Shown: in pieces, positions 1 through 6,942 of the stretch
How the letters are laid out: each line of letters starts with the position of its first letter
Position numbering within the stretch: the stretch's first letter is position 1
From: Gammaproteobacteria bacterium
Lineage (GTDB): Bacteria > Pseudomonadota > Gammaproteobacteria > Arenicellales > JAANXG01
Direction: 5' to 3'
Length of the DNA: 10,363 nt
Assembly (NCBI GenBank): GCA_018263405.1
Contig: JAANXG010000021.1
Coordinates: 1 to 10,363 of the forward strand
The notes under the pieces: generated by a model
What the model was told of the DNA's origin: nothing
Seen by the model: only the letters and a program-made list of their open reading frames with translations
Database searches by the model: none
Translations under genes and position numbers: made by a program

Positions 1-2
1 TC

Positions 3-1583
3 GGATTTGCCGCCGGAATTGGGGCGCTCTTGGGTCTTTGGGTGGGGCGATTCGTGTCCATATTCCACGGTGCTGTAGCGGCACCGCGGGTCGGAGCATT
101 CAGCGCGCTGTGTTTTGCTTTGGCCTACGCCGCTCTGTCCGGATTCGAGGTACCGGCCCAGCGGGCATTCGTAATGGCGGCGGTATTTCTTCTCGGTGTG
201 CTATTCCGGCGCCATGCCTGGACTACGCGCGGGTTATGCATGGCGCTGGTCGTGGTACTCATTATCGAGCCGGCGTCGGTACACGATCCCGGTTTCTGGC
301 TATCGTTCTGCGCTGTAGCAGTGATTCTCGGGTGGATTGCGAGTCGGGAGAACCTACCCGCGGGCGGTCGGCTTCTCGAAGCGATCAAACTGCAATGGGT
401 ATTGAGCCTGGCATTACTTCCGCTCGTGGCGGCATTTTTCGGTGTGGCATCGCTGGTCTCGGCCCCGTCCAATATGCTCGCCGTCCCGGTGGTTATGTTT
501 AGTATCGTGCCACTGTGCTTATTGAGCGTCGTCTCGGTCGCCGTTGGCTTTGAAGCGGTGGCTTCGGTTTGCCTTGGTTTGGCCGATGAAGTGCTGGGCG
601 TTTTGTGGACGATACTGGACTGGTTCGCCAGTTTGGATTACTCGTACGTGCCGTTGCAGCTCGAAGTCTGGCAGTCCCTCGTGTTGCTGAGCGGGTTCGC
701 CTGGATGGGTTTGATGAAACACCGTGCACGAAACTTGGGCTTAGTTTGTGTGGCGGTCCTGTTTATGCCGGCGCCGAGCGCGCCGGGCTATGGTGAATTC
801 CGGGTGTCGGTGCTGGACGTGGGTCAAGGGTTGTCCGCCGTGGTAAAAACGGAACATCACACCCTGATTTACGATACCGGACCACGATATCCGAGCGGAT
901 TCAGCCTGGCTAATGCCGTCTTGATACCGTACCTACGTAAGCAGTCCGTGGCCACGGTCGATGTCCTGATCATTTCCCATGGTGACAACGACCACCGGGG
1001 TGGATTCGAGGATTTACGATCGCAATTACCGGTCAAACGGATCCTGAGTAGTATCGCCCATGAACTGCCCGACTCCGAATATTGTATTGAAGGACAACGC
1101 TGGCGGTGGGATGGCGTGATATTCGAAATGTTGCATCCGGGAGACAGACAATCCCCGGCTCACAATAACGCATCGTGTGTGATCCGGGTCTCCAGCCCTC
1201 ATGGTGCGGTGCTGTTGACCGGCGATATCGAAACGGAGGTAGAATATTCCTTGCAGCGTCGGCAAGACTTCAATTTGCAAAGCGACGTATTGCTGGTCCC
1301 CCATCAAGGCAGCGCGACGTCTTCGACCTCGTCGTTTATCGATCGTGTAAACCCCCGTTGGGCCATCGTCGCGGCGGGTTACGTGAATCGCTACGGCCAC
1401 CCGCGGCCGGAGATCATGGCCCGTTATCGTAGTCGCGGGATAATCGTAAAGAATACTGCCAGGGCCGGTGCGGTTATTGCGCGGGTCTCGCGGGACGGGA
1501 TCCGCGTACGGGGATGGCGCGAATCGCGGCCGCGTTACTGGCTGGATCGGGACGATCTTGCGCATGATCGGGATGCGATTTGA
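3..1583 (+). CDS. comEC: ComEC/Rec2 DNA-uptake channel, C-terminal part (5' end outside window)
   Basis: Inner-membrane protein of natural transformation that passes single-stranded DNA into the cytoplasm. The reading frame is open to the left edge from base 3, so a TTG at 30 is an internal Leu codon and not the start; the N-terminal domain is missing. Bases 3 to about 770 encode many hydrophobic segments typical of the Competence domain. From about 802 a metallo-beta-lactamase-like domain begins with VLDVGQG. It carries the metal-binding motif SHGDNDHRGG (HGDNDH at 978-995), then LLTGDIE (about 1211) and VPHQGS (about 1300), and a C-terminal NRYGHP motif. The neighbours exbB-exbD-msbA-lpxK match the usual gammaproteobacterial setting of comEC. 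Whether the cell is competent cannot be told from this. Identity is secure; the full length is unknown. Confidence 0.95.
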   Translation, partial: GFAAGIGALLGLWVGRFVSIFHGAVAAPRVGAFSALCFALAYAALSGFEVPAQRAFVMAAVFLLGVLFRRHAWTTRGLCMALVVVLIIEPASVHDPGFWLSFCAVAVILGWIASRENLPAGGRLLEAIKLQWVLSLALLPLVAAFFGVASLVSAPSNMLAVPVVMFSIVPLCLLSVVSVAVGFEAVASVCLGLADEVLGVLWTILDWFASLDYSYVPLQLEVWQSLVLLSGFAWMGLMKHRARNLGLVCVAVLFMPAPSAPGYGEFRVSVLDVGQGLSAVVKTEHHTLIYDTGPRYPSGFSLANAVLIPYLRKQSVATVDVLIISHGDNDHRGGFEDLRSQLPVKRILSSIAHELPDSEYCIEGQRWRWDGVIFEMLHPGDRQSPAHNNASCVIRVSSPHGAVLLTGDIETEVEYSLQRRQDFNLQSDVLLVPHQGSATSSTSSFIDRVNPRWAIVAAGYVNRYGHPRPEIMARYRSRGIIVKNTARAGAVIARVSRDGIRVRGWRESRPRYWLDRDDLAHDRDAI

Positions 1584-1668
1584 TACACTCTAGCGAATTT
1601 CGCCTTGAGCTTGAATATTTCGTCTCTCAACCTTTCTCGCCCACAATTAATAGAGGTGCCCTAATATC

Positions 1669-1686
1669 ATGTTGAAGGAGTATTAG
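1669..1686 (+). other. Five-codon ORF (MLKEY) abutting the exbB start
   Basis: An ATG at 1669 is preceded by a Shine-Dalgarno-like GAGGTG (1653-1658, 10 nt away) and opens a frame of five codons. Its TAG stop directly touches the exbB TTG start, in the same frame. The Lys-Glu codons of this mini-ORF are themselves the AAGGAG ribosome-binding site of exbB. It could be a leader peptide that couples or tunes ExbB synthesis, or chance. No homology can be claimed for five residues. Confidence 0.25.
1675..1680 (+). promoter_or_regulatory. exbB ribosome-binding site AAGGAG, supports the TTG start
   Basis: A strong Shine-Dalgarno match lies 6 nt before the TTG at 1687. An in-frame TAG (1684-1686) directly precedes that TTG, so no longer product is possible. 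The encoded N-terminus MLELFQSGG fits the ExbB/TolQ family start. The rest of the 103-nt gap after comEC holds no convincing sigma70 promoter or terminator. Confidence 0.8.
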
Positions 1687-2316
1687 TTGCTCGAACTTTT
1701 CCAATCGGGCGGATTACTGATGTGGCCGATCCTGGCCTGCTCGGTGGTCGCCATGGCTATCGTTTGCGAGCGTTTTTGGACCTTGAACCGTCGCGCCGTG
1801 ACCCCCGTGGATCTGACGGGGCAGGTTCAACAATTGATTGAACGTCGGGATTTGAACCCCGATCGGATAAGATCGATCCGTGACGACTCTCCTTTGGGGA
1901 GGATTCTTGCCGCGGGTTTGGAGAATCTTGGAAGAGGGCGATATGTAATGAAAGACGCCATCGAAGAAGCAGGCCGGCACGTCGTACACGAACTCGAAAG
2001 ATTTCTGAATTCCCTGGGTACCATCGCGGCAATCACCCCGCTTCTCGGCCTGCTGGGTACCGTCATCGGGATGATCAAAGTGTTCGCCGCCATTACGTCC
2101 TTCGGCGTAGGGGATCCCACTGTTCTGGCCAGCGGAATTTCCGAGGCTCTGATCACGACGGCGGCGGGCCTGTCGGTGGGAATTCCAAGTCTTATGTTTT
2201 ACCGGTACTTCAAAAGCAAGGTTAACGCTTTGACCGTCAGCCTCGAGCAGGAGGCATTGCGCCTTGTCGAGACTATTCATGGAGACCGGGCTCCCCATAC
2301 CGCGACCTCAGCATGA
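1687..2316 (+). CDS. exbB: MotA/TolQ/ExbB-family proton channel protein
   Basis: Inner-membrane component of a proton-motive-force energiser; ExbB pentamers enclose ExbD and power TonB-type or related envelope machines. The 209-residue protein has three predicted membrane segments at about 8-28, 111-133 and 153-173. The second carries TPLLGLLGTVIGM (117-129) and the third EALITTAAGLSVGIP (153-167), the family hallmarks that line the proton path. A cytoplasmic loop lies between segments 1 and 2. The start is TTG with a strong AAGGAG. exbD follows, but a 55-bp repeat now separates the pair. No tonB gene is in the window; in gammaproteobacteria this ExbB/D pair beside msbA-lpxK is a recurrent arrangement, and its partner receptor system cannot be named here. 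Confidence 0.93.
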   Translation: MLELFQSGGLLMWPILACSVVAMAIVCERFWTLNRRAVTPVDLTGQVQQLIERRDLNPDRIRSIRDDSPLGRILAAGLENLGRGRYVMKDAIEEAGRHVVHELERFLNSLGTIAAITPLLGLLGTVIGMIKVFAAITSFGVGDPTVLASGISEALITTAAGLSVGIPSLMFYRYFKSKVNALTVSLEQEALRLVETIHGDRAPHTATSA

Positions 2317-2343
2317 ATTCGTGAGCGGGATGACCGGGCCACG

Positions 2344-2412
2344 ATGAGTAATTTCTCAAAAAGTCCGTGCAATGTCGGCGACCATGTGGGGGTTGAGAAC
2401 TTACCACGATGA
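2344..2412 (+). other. 22-codon ORF across repeat copy A, overlapping the exbD start (ATGA)
   Basis: ATG at 2344 opens 22 codons (MSNFSKSPCNVG...NLPR) and stops at TGA 2410-2412, which overlaps the exbD ATG at 2409. The ATG lies in the left copy of a 9-bp direct repeat, CCACGATGA. The right copy contains the present exbD start. I infer that 2344 was the exbD start before the repeat inserted. Initiation there would now terminate on the duplicated start, allowing re-initiation. The Shine-Dalgarno upstream is weak, and no protein function is proposed. Confidence 0.3.
2349..2403 (+). repeat. Intergenic repeat copy A, short MITE-like form with target duplication
   Basis: Positions 2348-2392 match 6701-6745 at 44 of 45 bases. 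The ends form an imperfect inverted repeat: TAATTTCTCAA (2349-2359) against TTGAGAACTTA (2393-2403), 10 of 11 pairing. Direct repeats flank it: CCACGATGA at 2339-2347 and 2404-2412 (9 of 9; 9 of 10 if extended one base). The right 15 bases resemble the right end of copy C, so this copy looks like an internally deleted version of that longer element. It separates exbB from exbD. Confidence 0.8.
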
Positions 2413-2861
2413 AATTTTCCGATCGAGAAGAAGACGATGTACAGATCAATTTGACGCCGTTGATCGATGTCGTGTTCCTATTGCTGATTTTTTTCATGGT
2501 CTCCACCACGTTCTCGAAAGAGTCGGAGCTTCGAATTCAACTTCCCGAATCCAGCGACGAACCGGTCGAAGAGCGCCGGAATCCTGTTCTCGAGGTGGAA
2601 ATCAGCGCCGAGGGGGCCTACGCGGTAAAAGGCCCCGGTGACGAATCGGCGAAACGGTTACTCGGCACGGATCGGGAGACTTTGTATCGCGCCCTGGTTT
2701 CCGCCGGTGGTAAGCAAACGGATCTGATCACGATTATCCGGGCGGACCGCCAGACCCCCCACGTATCGGTGGTACGAGCCCTGGATATCGCGCGCCGCCT
2801 GGGTCATACCGATATCACTTTTGCGACGCAGCAGGTGGTGGAAGAAGAAACCGGCCCATGA
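2409..2861 (+). CDS. exbD: ExbD/TolR-family biopolymer transport protein
   Basis: Partner of ExbB: a single-span inner-membrane protein with a periplasmic domain, whose membrane Asp carries protons. The 150-residue sequence has a short cytoplasmic N-terminus, the signature NLTPLIDVVFLLLIFFMV (14-31) with the conserved Asp20, and a periplasmic ExbD domain from about 40 on, including ITIIRADRQTPHVSVVRALD near 112-131. The length is close to that of E. coli ExbD (141). The start ATG lies inside the right copy of a 9-bp target duplication made by repeat A; no strong Shine-Dalgarno is close (GAG at 2395-2397), so coupling to the overlapping small ORF is possible. The stop overlaps the msbA start by ATGA. 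Confidence 0.93.
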   Translation: MKFSDREEDDVQINLTPLIDVVFLLLIFFMVSTTFSKESELRIQLPESSDEPVEERRNPVLEVEISAEGAYAVKGPGDESAKRLLGTDRETLYRALVSAGGKQTDLITIIRADRQTPHVSVVRALDIARRLGHTDITFATQQVVEEETGP

Positions 2862-4627
2862 GCAGCCAAAAACAAACCTACGGGGACAGCGGTGCACTGT
2901 ACCGTCGGTTGTTGACTTACATTGCGCCTTACAAGGCCGTATTTGCGGTTTCGGTGATCGCTATGGCCGTGACGGCGCTATCCGAAGCCGCCTTTGCGGC
3001 CTTATTCAAACCGATTATGGATAGCGGCTTCGTGGAACCGGATTCGGAATTCATCGCTATGATCCCCTGGTTGATCATAGGGATCGTTGTCGTGCGGTCC
3101 GTGGCGGGTTTCATGGCGAACTACACGATGTCATGGGTTGGCCGGCAAGTTGTGTTCGATCTACGCCGAGCTGTATTTGATCGCATGCTGCATTTGCCTT
3201 CGAGTTTCTATGATCGTTATTCGTCGGCCACTCTTGTATCGAAACTGATTTACGACGTGGAGCAGACGGCGATCGCCACAACGGATGCCCTCACGTTGTC
3301 GGTCAAGGATCTTTTCACCGCTTTAGCGCTCGTCGGGTGGATGTTGTACCTGGATTGGGTGTTGACTCTGACATTTTTGGTATTCGCCCCGCTTATCGGC
3401 CTCGGTATTAACAAAGCCGCCGGGCGCTTCCGTAAGAGTAGCGAGTCGATCCAGGATTCCATGACGGGAATCGCGCAAATTGCCAAAGAAACGGTCAATG
3501 GGCACCAGCTTGTGAAGACTTTCGGCGCCCAGCAGTACGAGACGGAGGCGTTCGAACGGGTCAATCAATACAACCGCCGCCAGACAATGAGGAAAGCCGC
3601 GGTGGCGGCTGCGATGGTCCCTATGGTTGTGCTGGTTATGGGCGCCGCACTGGCGTTGATCATATCTATCGCGCTCGAACGCTCCGGTGCCGAAGCGATT
3701 ACGGCCGGAGCCTTCGTCAGTTATCTCGCCGCCGTGATGATGTTAATGGCACCGATCAAGCGCCTGGCGAAGATCAACGAGAAAATTCAAATGGGTGTGG
3801 CCTCGGCACACAGCATGTTCGGTATTCTTGACGAGGAAACCGAACAGGACACGGGCAGGGATAAATTGGAGCACCCTGCGGGGGAGATCGTTTTCGACGG
3901 CGTCTCGTTCGCCTACGAACACTCCCGATTTTCGGCGGTCCGGGACATCGACATCCACATTCGTCCGGGCGAAAGGGTTGCTCTGGTGGGTCCATCGGGC
4001 AGCGGCAAGTCCACTTTAGCGTCGCTGCTGCTGGGATTCTACCGGCCACTATCCGGTGTAGTGCGTCTGGACGCTCGCGACATCGGTGAATTAACCCTCG
4101 CCAATCTGCGCCGGCAAATCGCAATAGTGTCCCAGGAAACCTTGCTGTTTGACGGGACGATTCGATCCAATATTCTCTACGGTGCCCCCACCGGTTCCGA
4201 ACAGCGCCTTCAGGAGGTAGTTAAAGCCGCCCATGTGGCGGAGTTTGTCGAACGGTTGCCAAAAGGGTTGGAAACGCCGGTGGGGGAGCGGGGTGCCCGC
4301 TTGTCAGGCGGCCAGAGACAGCGCATCGCCATCGCACGGGCCCTTTACAAGGGCGCACCCATCCTGATTCTCGACGAAGCCACTTCGTCGCTGGATTCGG
4401 TTTCCGAGCGGCTGGTACAGCAGGCCACCGAGAACCTGGCGAAAAATCGGACTAATATCGTGATTGCCCACCGGCTGTTTACCGTGGAAAACGCCGACCG
4501 GATTTTTGTGTTGAACGAAGGAAGCATCGTGGAAGAGGGTAACCACCGCGATTTGATCGAACAAGACAGCTTGTACGCGCGCTTGTACCAAACCCAGAAA
4601 ATGGAAGAACAGCGTATTGCGGTGTAA
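2858..4627 (+). CDS. msbA: MsbA lipid A export ATP-binding/permease protein
   Basis: ABC half-transporter that flips core-lipid A across the inner membrane and works as a homodimer. The 589 residues compare with 582 in E. coli. The N-terminal transmembrane domain (about 20-330) has about six hydrophobic segments. The nucleotide-binding domain follows, with Walker A GPSGSGKST (378-386), Q-loop VSQETLLFDG, ABC signature LSGGQ (482-486), Walker B ILILDE (502-507) and H-loop His538. All catalytic motifs are intact. It overlaps exbD by ATGA, which implies translational coupling. Downstream, a degenerate repeat (copy B) separates it from lpxK, its usual partner. The context with lpxK and kdsB favours MsbA over another exporter of the same fold. 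Confidence 0.95.
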   Translation: MSSQKQTYGDSGALYRRLLTYIAPYKAVFAVSVIAMAVTALSEAAFAALFKPIMDSGFVEPDSEFIAMIPWLIIGIVVVRSVAGFMANYTMSWVGRQVVFDLRRAVFDRMLHLPSSFYDRYSSATLVSKLIYDVEQTAIATTDALTLSVKDLFTALALVGWMLYLDWVLTLTFLVFAPLIGLGINKAAGRFRKSSESIQDSMTGIAQIAKETVNGHQLVKTFGAQQYETEAFERVNQYNRRQTMRKAAVAAAMVPMVVLVMGAALALIISIALERSGAEAITAGAFVSYLAAVMMLMAPIKRLAKINEKIQMGVASAHSMFGILDEETEQDTGRDKLEHPAGEIVFDGVSFAYEHSRFSAVRDIDIHIRPGERVALVGPSGSGKSTLASLLLGFYRPLSGVVRLDARDIGELTLANLRRQIAIVSQETLLFDGTIRSNILYGAPTGSEQRLQEVVKAAHVAEFVERLPKGLETPVGERGARLSGGQRQRIAIARALYKGAPILILDEATSSLDSVSERLVQQATENLAKNRTNIVIAHRLFTVENADRIFVLNEGSIVEEGNHRDLIEQDSLYARLYQTQKMEEQRIAV

Positions 4628-4648
4628 CCCCTAATCACTAACATTGCA

Positions 4649-4697
4649 GTCATTTTTCAAAAGTTCGTGCAATGCCGGCGACAGGTGGAGGCAGGGT
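4649..4697 (+). repeat. Intergenic repeat copy B, diverged
   Basis: This stretch aligns to the left arm of copies A and C with several substitutions and small gaps. Shared blocks include TTCGTGCAATGCCGGCGAC (C has TCCGTGCAATGTCGGCGAT) and GGCAGGGT. The right boundary is unclear. AATAATGA at 4742-4749 could pair with TCATTTTT at 4650, but no flanking direct repeat supports it. It fills most of the 126-nt msbA-lpxK gap and overlaps the longest lpxK reading frame, which argues against the GTG at 4667 as the true lpxK start. Confidence 0.6.
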
Positions 4698-4753
4698 GCA
4701 TGGCTGGGGAACCGGTCCATCGTTTGGCGGCCAGCAGCGGGAATAATGACAAG

Positions 4754-5740
4754 ATGATTCAAAGGCTACGACTCGCTGCTCCTGAACTCTGGCGTACCCG
4801 GAGCCCGGCGACCCGCCTGCTGTTGCCCCTCAGCTGGATGTACATGGCGATCGTTCGGCTCAGGCGAAGCTGTTACGCGTCGGGCCTGTGCCGCGTTGTG
4901 GGTTTCAGGCGCCCCGTTGTCGTTGTGGGGGGCATCGCCAGCGGCGGCAGCGGCAAGACGCCGCTGGCGATGCATGTGACTCGGCTGCTGGTTCAACAAG
5001 ACCTCAGACCGGGGATAGTCAGCCGTGGCTACGGGGGCAGCCCTTCCCGAGCGCCCTTGGTCGTGAACCGAGACACGCCGGCGGCCGAGTGCGGCGATGA
5101 AGCGGCGATGATGGCCAGAAATCTTACTGTCCCGATCGTCGTGGACGCCAACCGGCCCCGGGGGGTCAACGCGTTGATCTCGCGTTTGGGCTGTGATGTG
5201 GTGGTTTCCGACGACGGTCTGCAACACTATGCCATGGACCGCCAGGTCGAGATTGCCGTGGTGGGGGGCGGTGACCGGTTCGGGAATGGCTATTGCCTGC
5301 CTGCTGGGCCCTTGCGAGAACCGCGGAGCCGCTTGAAGGCAGTCGATATGGTCGTGAGCAACGGGTCACCGGCGAGGCCGGGCGAGTATTCGATGAATTT
5401 TCGAATTGACGCATTTTGCCGGTTAAACCGCGACGAAACACGACCGGGCGCCGAATTCAGGGGCAGACGGGTACATGCCATAGCCGGCATCGGCAATCCC
5501 ATCGGATTTTTTTCCATGGTAAGCGATCTGGGACTCGATATCGATGCGCATCCATTTCCCGATCATTACCGATATAAGAGCGAAGATTTTTCCGCGATGC
5601 AGGATGCGCCGATCGTGATGACGGAGAAGGATGCGGTAAAATGCCTGGATATACCACTCGACAATGCTTGGTATGCTCCGATTATCACTGAACTCAACGA
5701 GGGTTTCGACAAGAAATTGATCGAATTGCTTAAGCCATGA
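4754..5740 (+). CDS. lpxK: Tetraacyldisaccharide 4'-kinase (lipid A synthesis)
   Basis: Membrane-associated cytoplasmic kinase that phosphorylates the 4' position of the tetraacyldisaccharide to give lipid IVA. From ATG 4754 it is 328 residues, the same as E. coli LpxK. An N-terminal hydrophobic helix (about 20-35) anchors it. The P-loop is GGIASGGSGKTP (59-70), followed by SRGYGG (90-95) and the family motif DDGLQHY (153-159). Start choice: the frame also has ATG 4700, preceded by GGAG at 4687-4690, and GTG 4667. Family alignment (MIQRLRLAAPELW...) favours 4754, although its own Shine-Dalgarno is poor. The ATG at 4700 would add 18 residues encoded partly by repeat-derived DNA. The stop overlaps the next gene by ATGA. 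Confidence 0.93.
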   Translation: MIQRLRLAAPELWRTRSPATRLLLPLSWMYMAIVRLRRSCYASGLCRVVGFRRPVVVVGGIASGGSGKTPLAMHVTRLLVQQDLRPGIVSRGYGGSPSRAPLVVNRDTPAAECGDEAAMMARNLTVPIVVDANRPRGVNALISRLGCDVVVSDDGLQHYAMDRQVEIAVVGGGDRFGNGYCLPAGPLREPRSRLKAVDMVVSNGSPARPGEYSMNFRIDAFCRLNRDETRPGAEFRGRRVHAIAGIGNPIGFFSMVSDLGLDIDAHPFPDHYRYKSEDFSAMQDAPIVMTEKDAVKCLDIPLDNAWYAPIITELNEGFDKKLIELLKP

Positions 5741-5949
5741 TCGACAAAAAGTTGCTGGATATTCTGGTATGCCCGGTTACCAAGGGCCCATTGATTTACG
5801 ACAAAGAGAAGCAGGAACTGATGAGCGGATCGGCCCGCCTGTCGTATCCCATACGGGATGGAATCCCGATTATGCTGGAAGAGGAAGCACGGCCCTTGAC
5901 CGAAGAGGAGGTGGAGCAGCTGAGGAACAAAGCAAAATCGCGGAATTGA
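5737..5949 (+). CDS. ycaR: Trm112/YcaR-family small protein (UPF0434)
   Basis: A 70-residue protein with the family opening DKKLLDILVCPVTKGPL and the core RLSYPIRDGIPIML. In gammaproteobacteria this gene commonly lies between lpxK and kdsB, as here. Trm112-type proteins are small partners or activators of methyltransferases in other organisms; the role of the bacterial YcaR form is not settled. Only Cys12 remains of a possible metal-binding set (CPVT, not CxxC), so zinc binding is doubtful. A charged tail rich in Glu follows residue 46. It is coupled to both neighbours: ATGA with lpxK and TGATG with kdsB. Confidence 0.88.
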   Translation: MIDKKLLDILVCPVTKGPLIYDKEKQELMSGSARLSYPIRDGIPIMLEEEARPLTEEEVEQLRNKAKSRN

Positions 5950-6686
5950 TGAATTTCAGCGTTTTGATTCCCGCACGATTCGACTCAACCCGTTTGCCGG
6001 GCAAACCATTGGCGGAGGCGGGAGGAAGACCGTTAATTCAATGGGTCTTTGAGGCGGCTTGCCGAAGCGCCGCCGAACGCATAGTCATTGTCACCGACGA
6101 CGAACGCGTATTGGAAGCCGCGAATTCATTCGGTGCCGAAGCGTGTCTGACCGACAAGCATCACGCATCGGGGACCGATCGTGTTGCCGAAGCGGCCCGG
6201 CAGCTGGATATCGAACCCGAAGGTATCATTGTCAACCTGCAAGGGGATGAGCCGCGTATGCCGGGAGACCTCATAGACAAGGTGGCGAGAACTCTTGCAG
6301 ACTCGCCGGATGCGTGCATTGCTACCGCCGCTCACGTCATTGAAGAAGAGGAAGAGCTAAACAATCCCAATATCGTGAAGGTTGTCTGCGCCCGGAATGG
6401 AAACGCATTGTACTTTTCCCGATCGCGCCTTCCCTATCCCAGACGGGCGCCGGCGGACAGCGCTGTATATCGGCACCTCGGCATTTACGCGTATCGTCAC
6501 AAGTACCTGCGGCGGTACACGAGCAGGGAACCGTCCGTACTCGAAAGGACGGAATGCCTGGAGCAGTTGAGAGCCCTCGAATACGGGGATGCGATCGCGG
6601 TGCATAGGTCAACGTGTGCGCGGCCTGCCGGAATCGATACGCCTGACGATCTGCAACGGTTCCGCCGGGAAATCGCGCATGCCTGA
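5949..6686 (+). CDS. kdsB: 3-deoxy-manno-octulosonate cytidylyltransferase (CMP-KDO synthetase)
   Basis: Cytoplasmic enzyme that joins CTP and KDO to CMP-KDO, the donor for the lipopolysaccharide inner core. The 245 residues compare with 248 in E. coli. Visible motifs are the nucleotide-binding IPARFDSTRLPGKPL (7-21), GTDR (75-78), NLQGDEP (96-102) and the C-terminal IDTPDDL. The frame is open further upstream across ycaR, but ATG 5949 begins exactly at the family N-terminus and shares its A with the ycaR stop (TGATG). It appears to end the tight lpxK-ycaR-kdsB run: the next 256 bases hold a mobile-element-like repeat before the phosphatase. Confidence 0.95.
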   Translation: MNFSVLIPARFDSTRLPGKPLAEAGGRPLIQWVFEAACRSAAERIVIVTDDERVLEAANSFGAEACLTDKHHASGTDRVAEAARQLDIEPEGIIVNLQGDEPRMPGDLIDKVARTLADSPDACIATAAHVIEEEEELNNPNIVKVVCARNGNALYFSRSRLPYPRRAPADSAVYRHLGIYAYRHKYLRRYTSREPSVLERTECLEQLRALEYGDAIAVHRSTCARPAGIDTPDDLQRFRREIAHA

Positions 6687-6701
6687 CCGGTCTTGACATT
6701 G

Positions 6702-6906
6702 TAATTTCTCAAAAAGTCCGTGCAATGTCGGCGATCATGTGGGGGCAGGGTTATCTTTCAGGGACGCTGTAAGAAGTGGCATGGGGAAGTGCCGTTTACG
6801 GAGCTAAGCAATACCTCCCTGTACGCTCTGGCGAAAGCCTCCGTGCTTTCGACAGCCCTGAAAGACAACCCTGCCCCCACATTCTTGCACGGGGTTATTG
6901 AAATTA
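6702..6906 (+). mobile_element. Palindromic MITE-like element, repeat copy C (about 205 bp)
   Basis: This is the longest copy of the intergenic repeat. The outer ends are inverted: TAATTT (6702) against AAATTA (to 6906), with GTGCAA at 6720-6725 and its complement at 6885-6890. The inner arms pair at 26 of 27 positions: 6737-6763 (ATGTGGGGGCAGGGTT...) with 6856-6882. Flanking direct repeats are TTGACATTG (6693-6701) and TTGACATCG (6908-6916), 8 of 9, consistent with a target duplication. The centre has a 7-bp hairpin, CGAAAGC-CTCCGT-GCTTTCG. A 63-codon frame runs through it but looks incidental. No transposase is present, so I call it a non-autonomous element. As RNA it could fold into one long stem between kdsB and the phosphatase. 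Confidence 0.75.
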
Positions 6907-6942
6907 TTTGACATCGTTTTTGGAGTGTAATGGGCAGCCGTA

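Noticed and set aside
3..1583. ComEC fragment as a pseudogene
   Set aside because: The frame is open to the window edge and all lactamase-domain motifs are intact; the missing N-terminus is due to the window boundary.
1584..1668. Terminator or promoter in the comEC-exbB gap (GCGAATTTCGC at 1593-1603; TGATACACT at 1581-1589)
   Set aside because: The palindrome has only a 5-bp stem with no T-run, and no -35 box is properly spaced for the -10-like sequence.
4667..4753. Upstream GTG 4667 as lpxK start
   Set aside because: The added N-terminal stretch is encoded by diverged repeat B and does not match LpxK; the family start fits ATG 4754.
5769..5948. Extended N-terminus of KdsB overlapping ycaR
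   Set aside because: The extension is a shadow of the ycaR frame; ATG 5949 matches the KdsB N-terminus and shares a base with the ycaR stop.
6720..6911. 63-codon frame through repeat copy C as a gene
   Set aside because: It lies wholly within a palindromic repeat, starts at a GTG inside the repeat arm (copy B has the same accidental GTG at 4667), lacks a ribosome-binding site and shows no recognisable domain.
6908..6931. Promoter for the phosphatase with the perfect TTGACA at 6908-6913
   Set aside because: No -10 hexamer lies at 16-18 bp; the only TGTAAT (6926-6931) is 12 bp away. TTGACAT is better explained as one half of the target duplication around the repeat.
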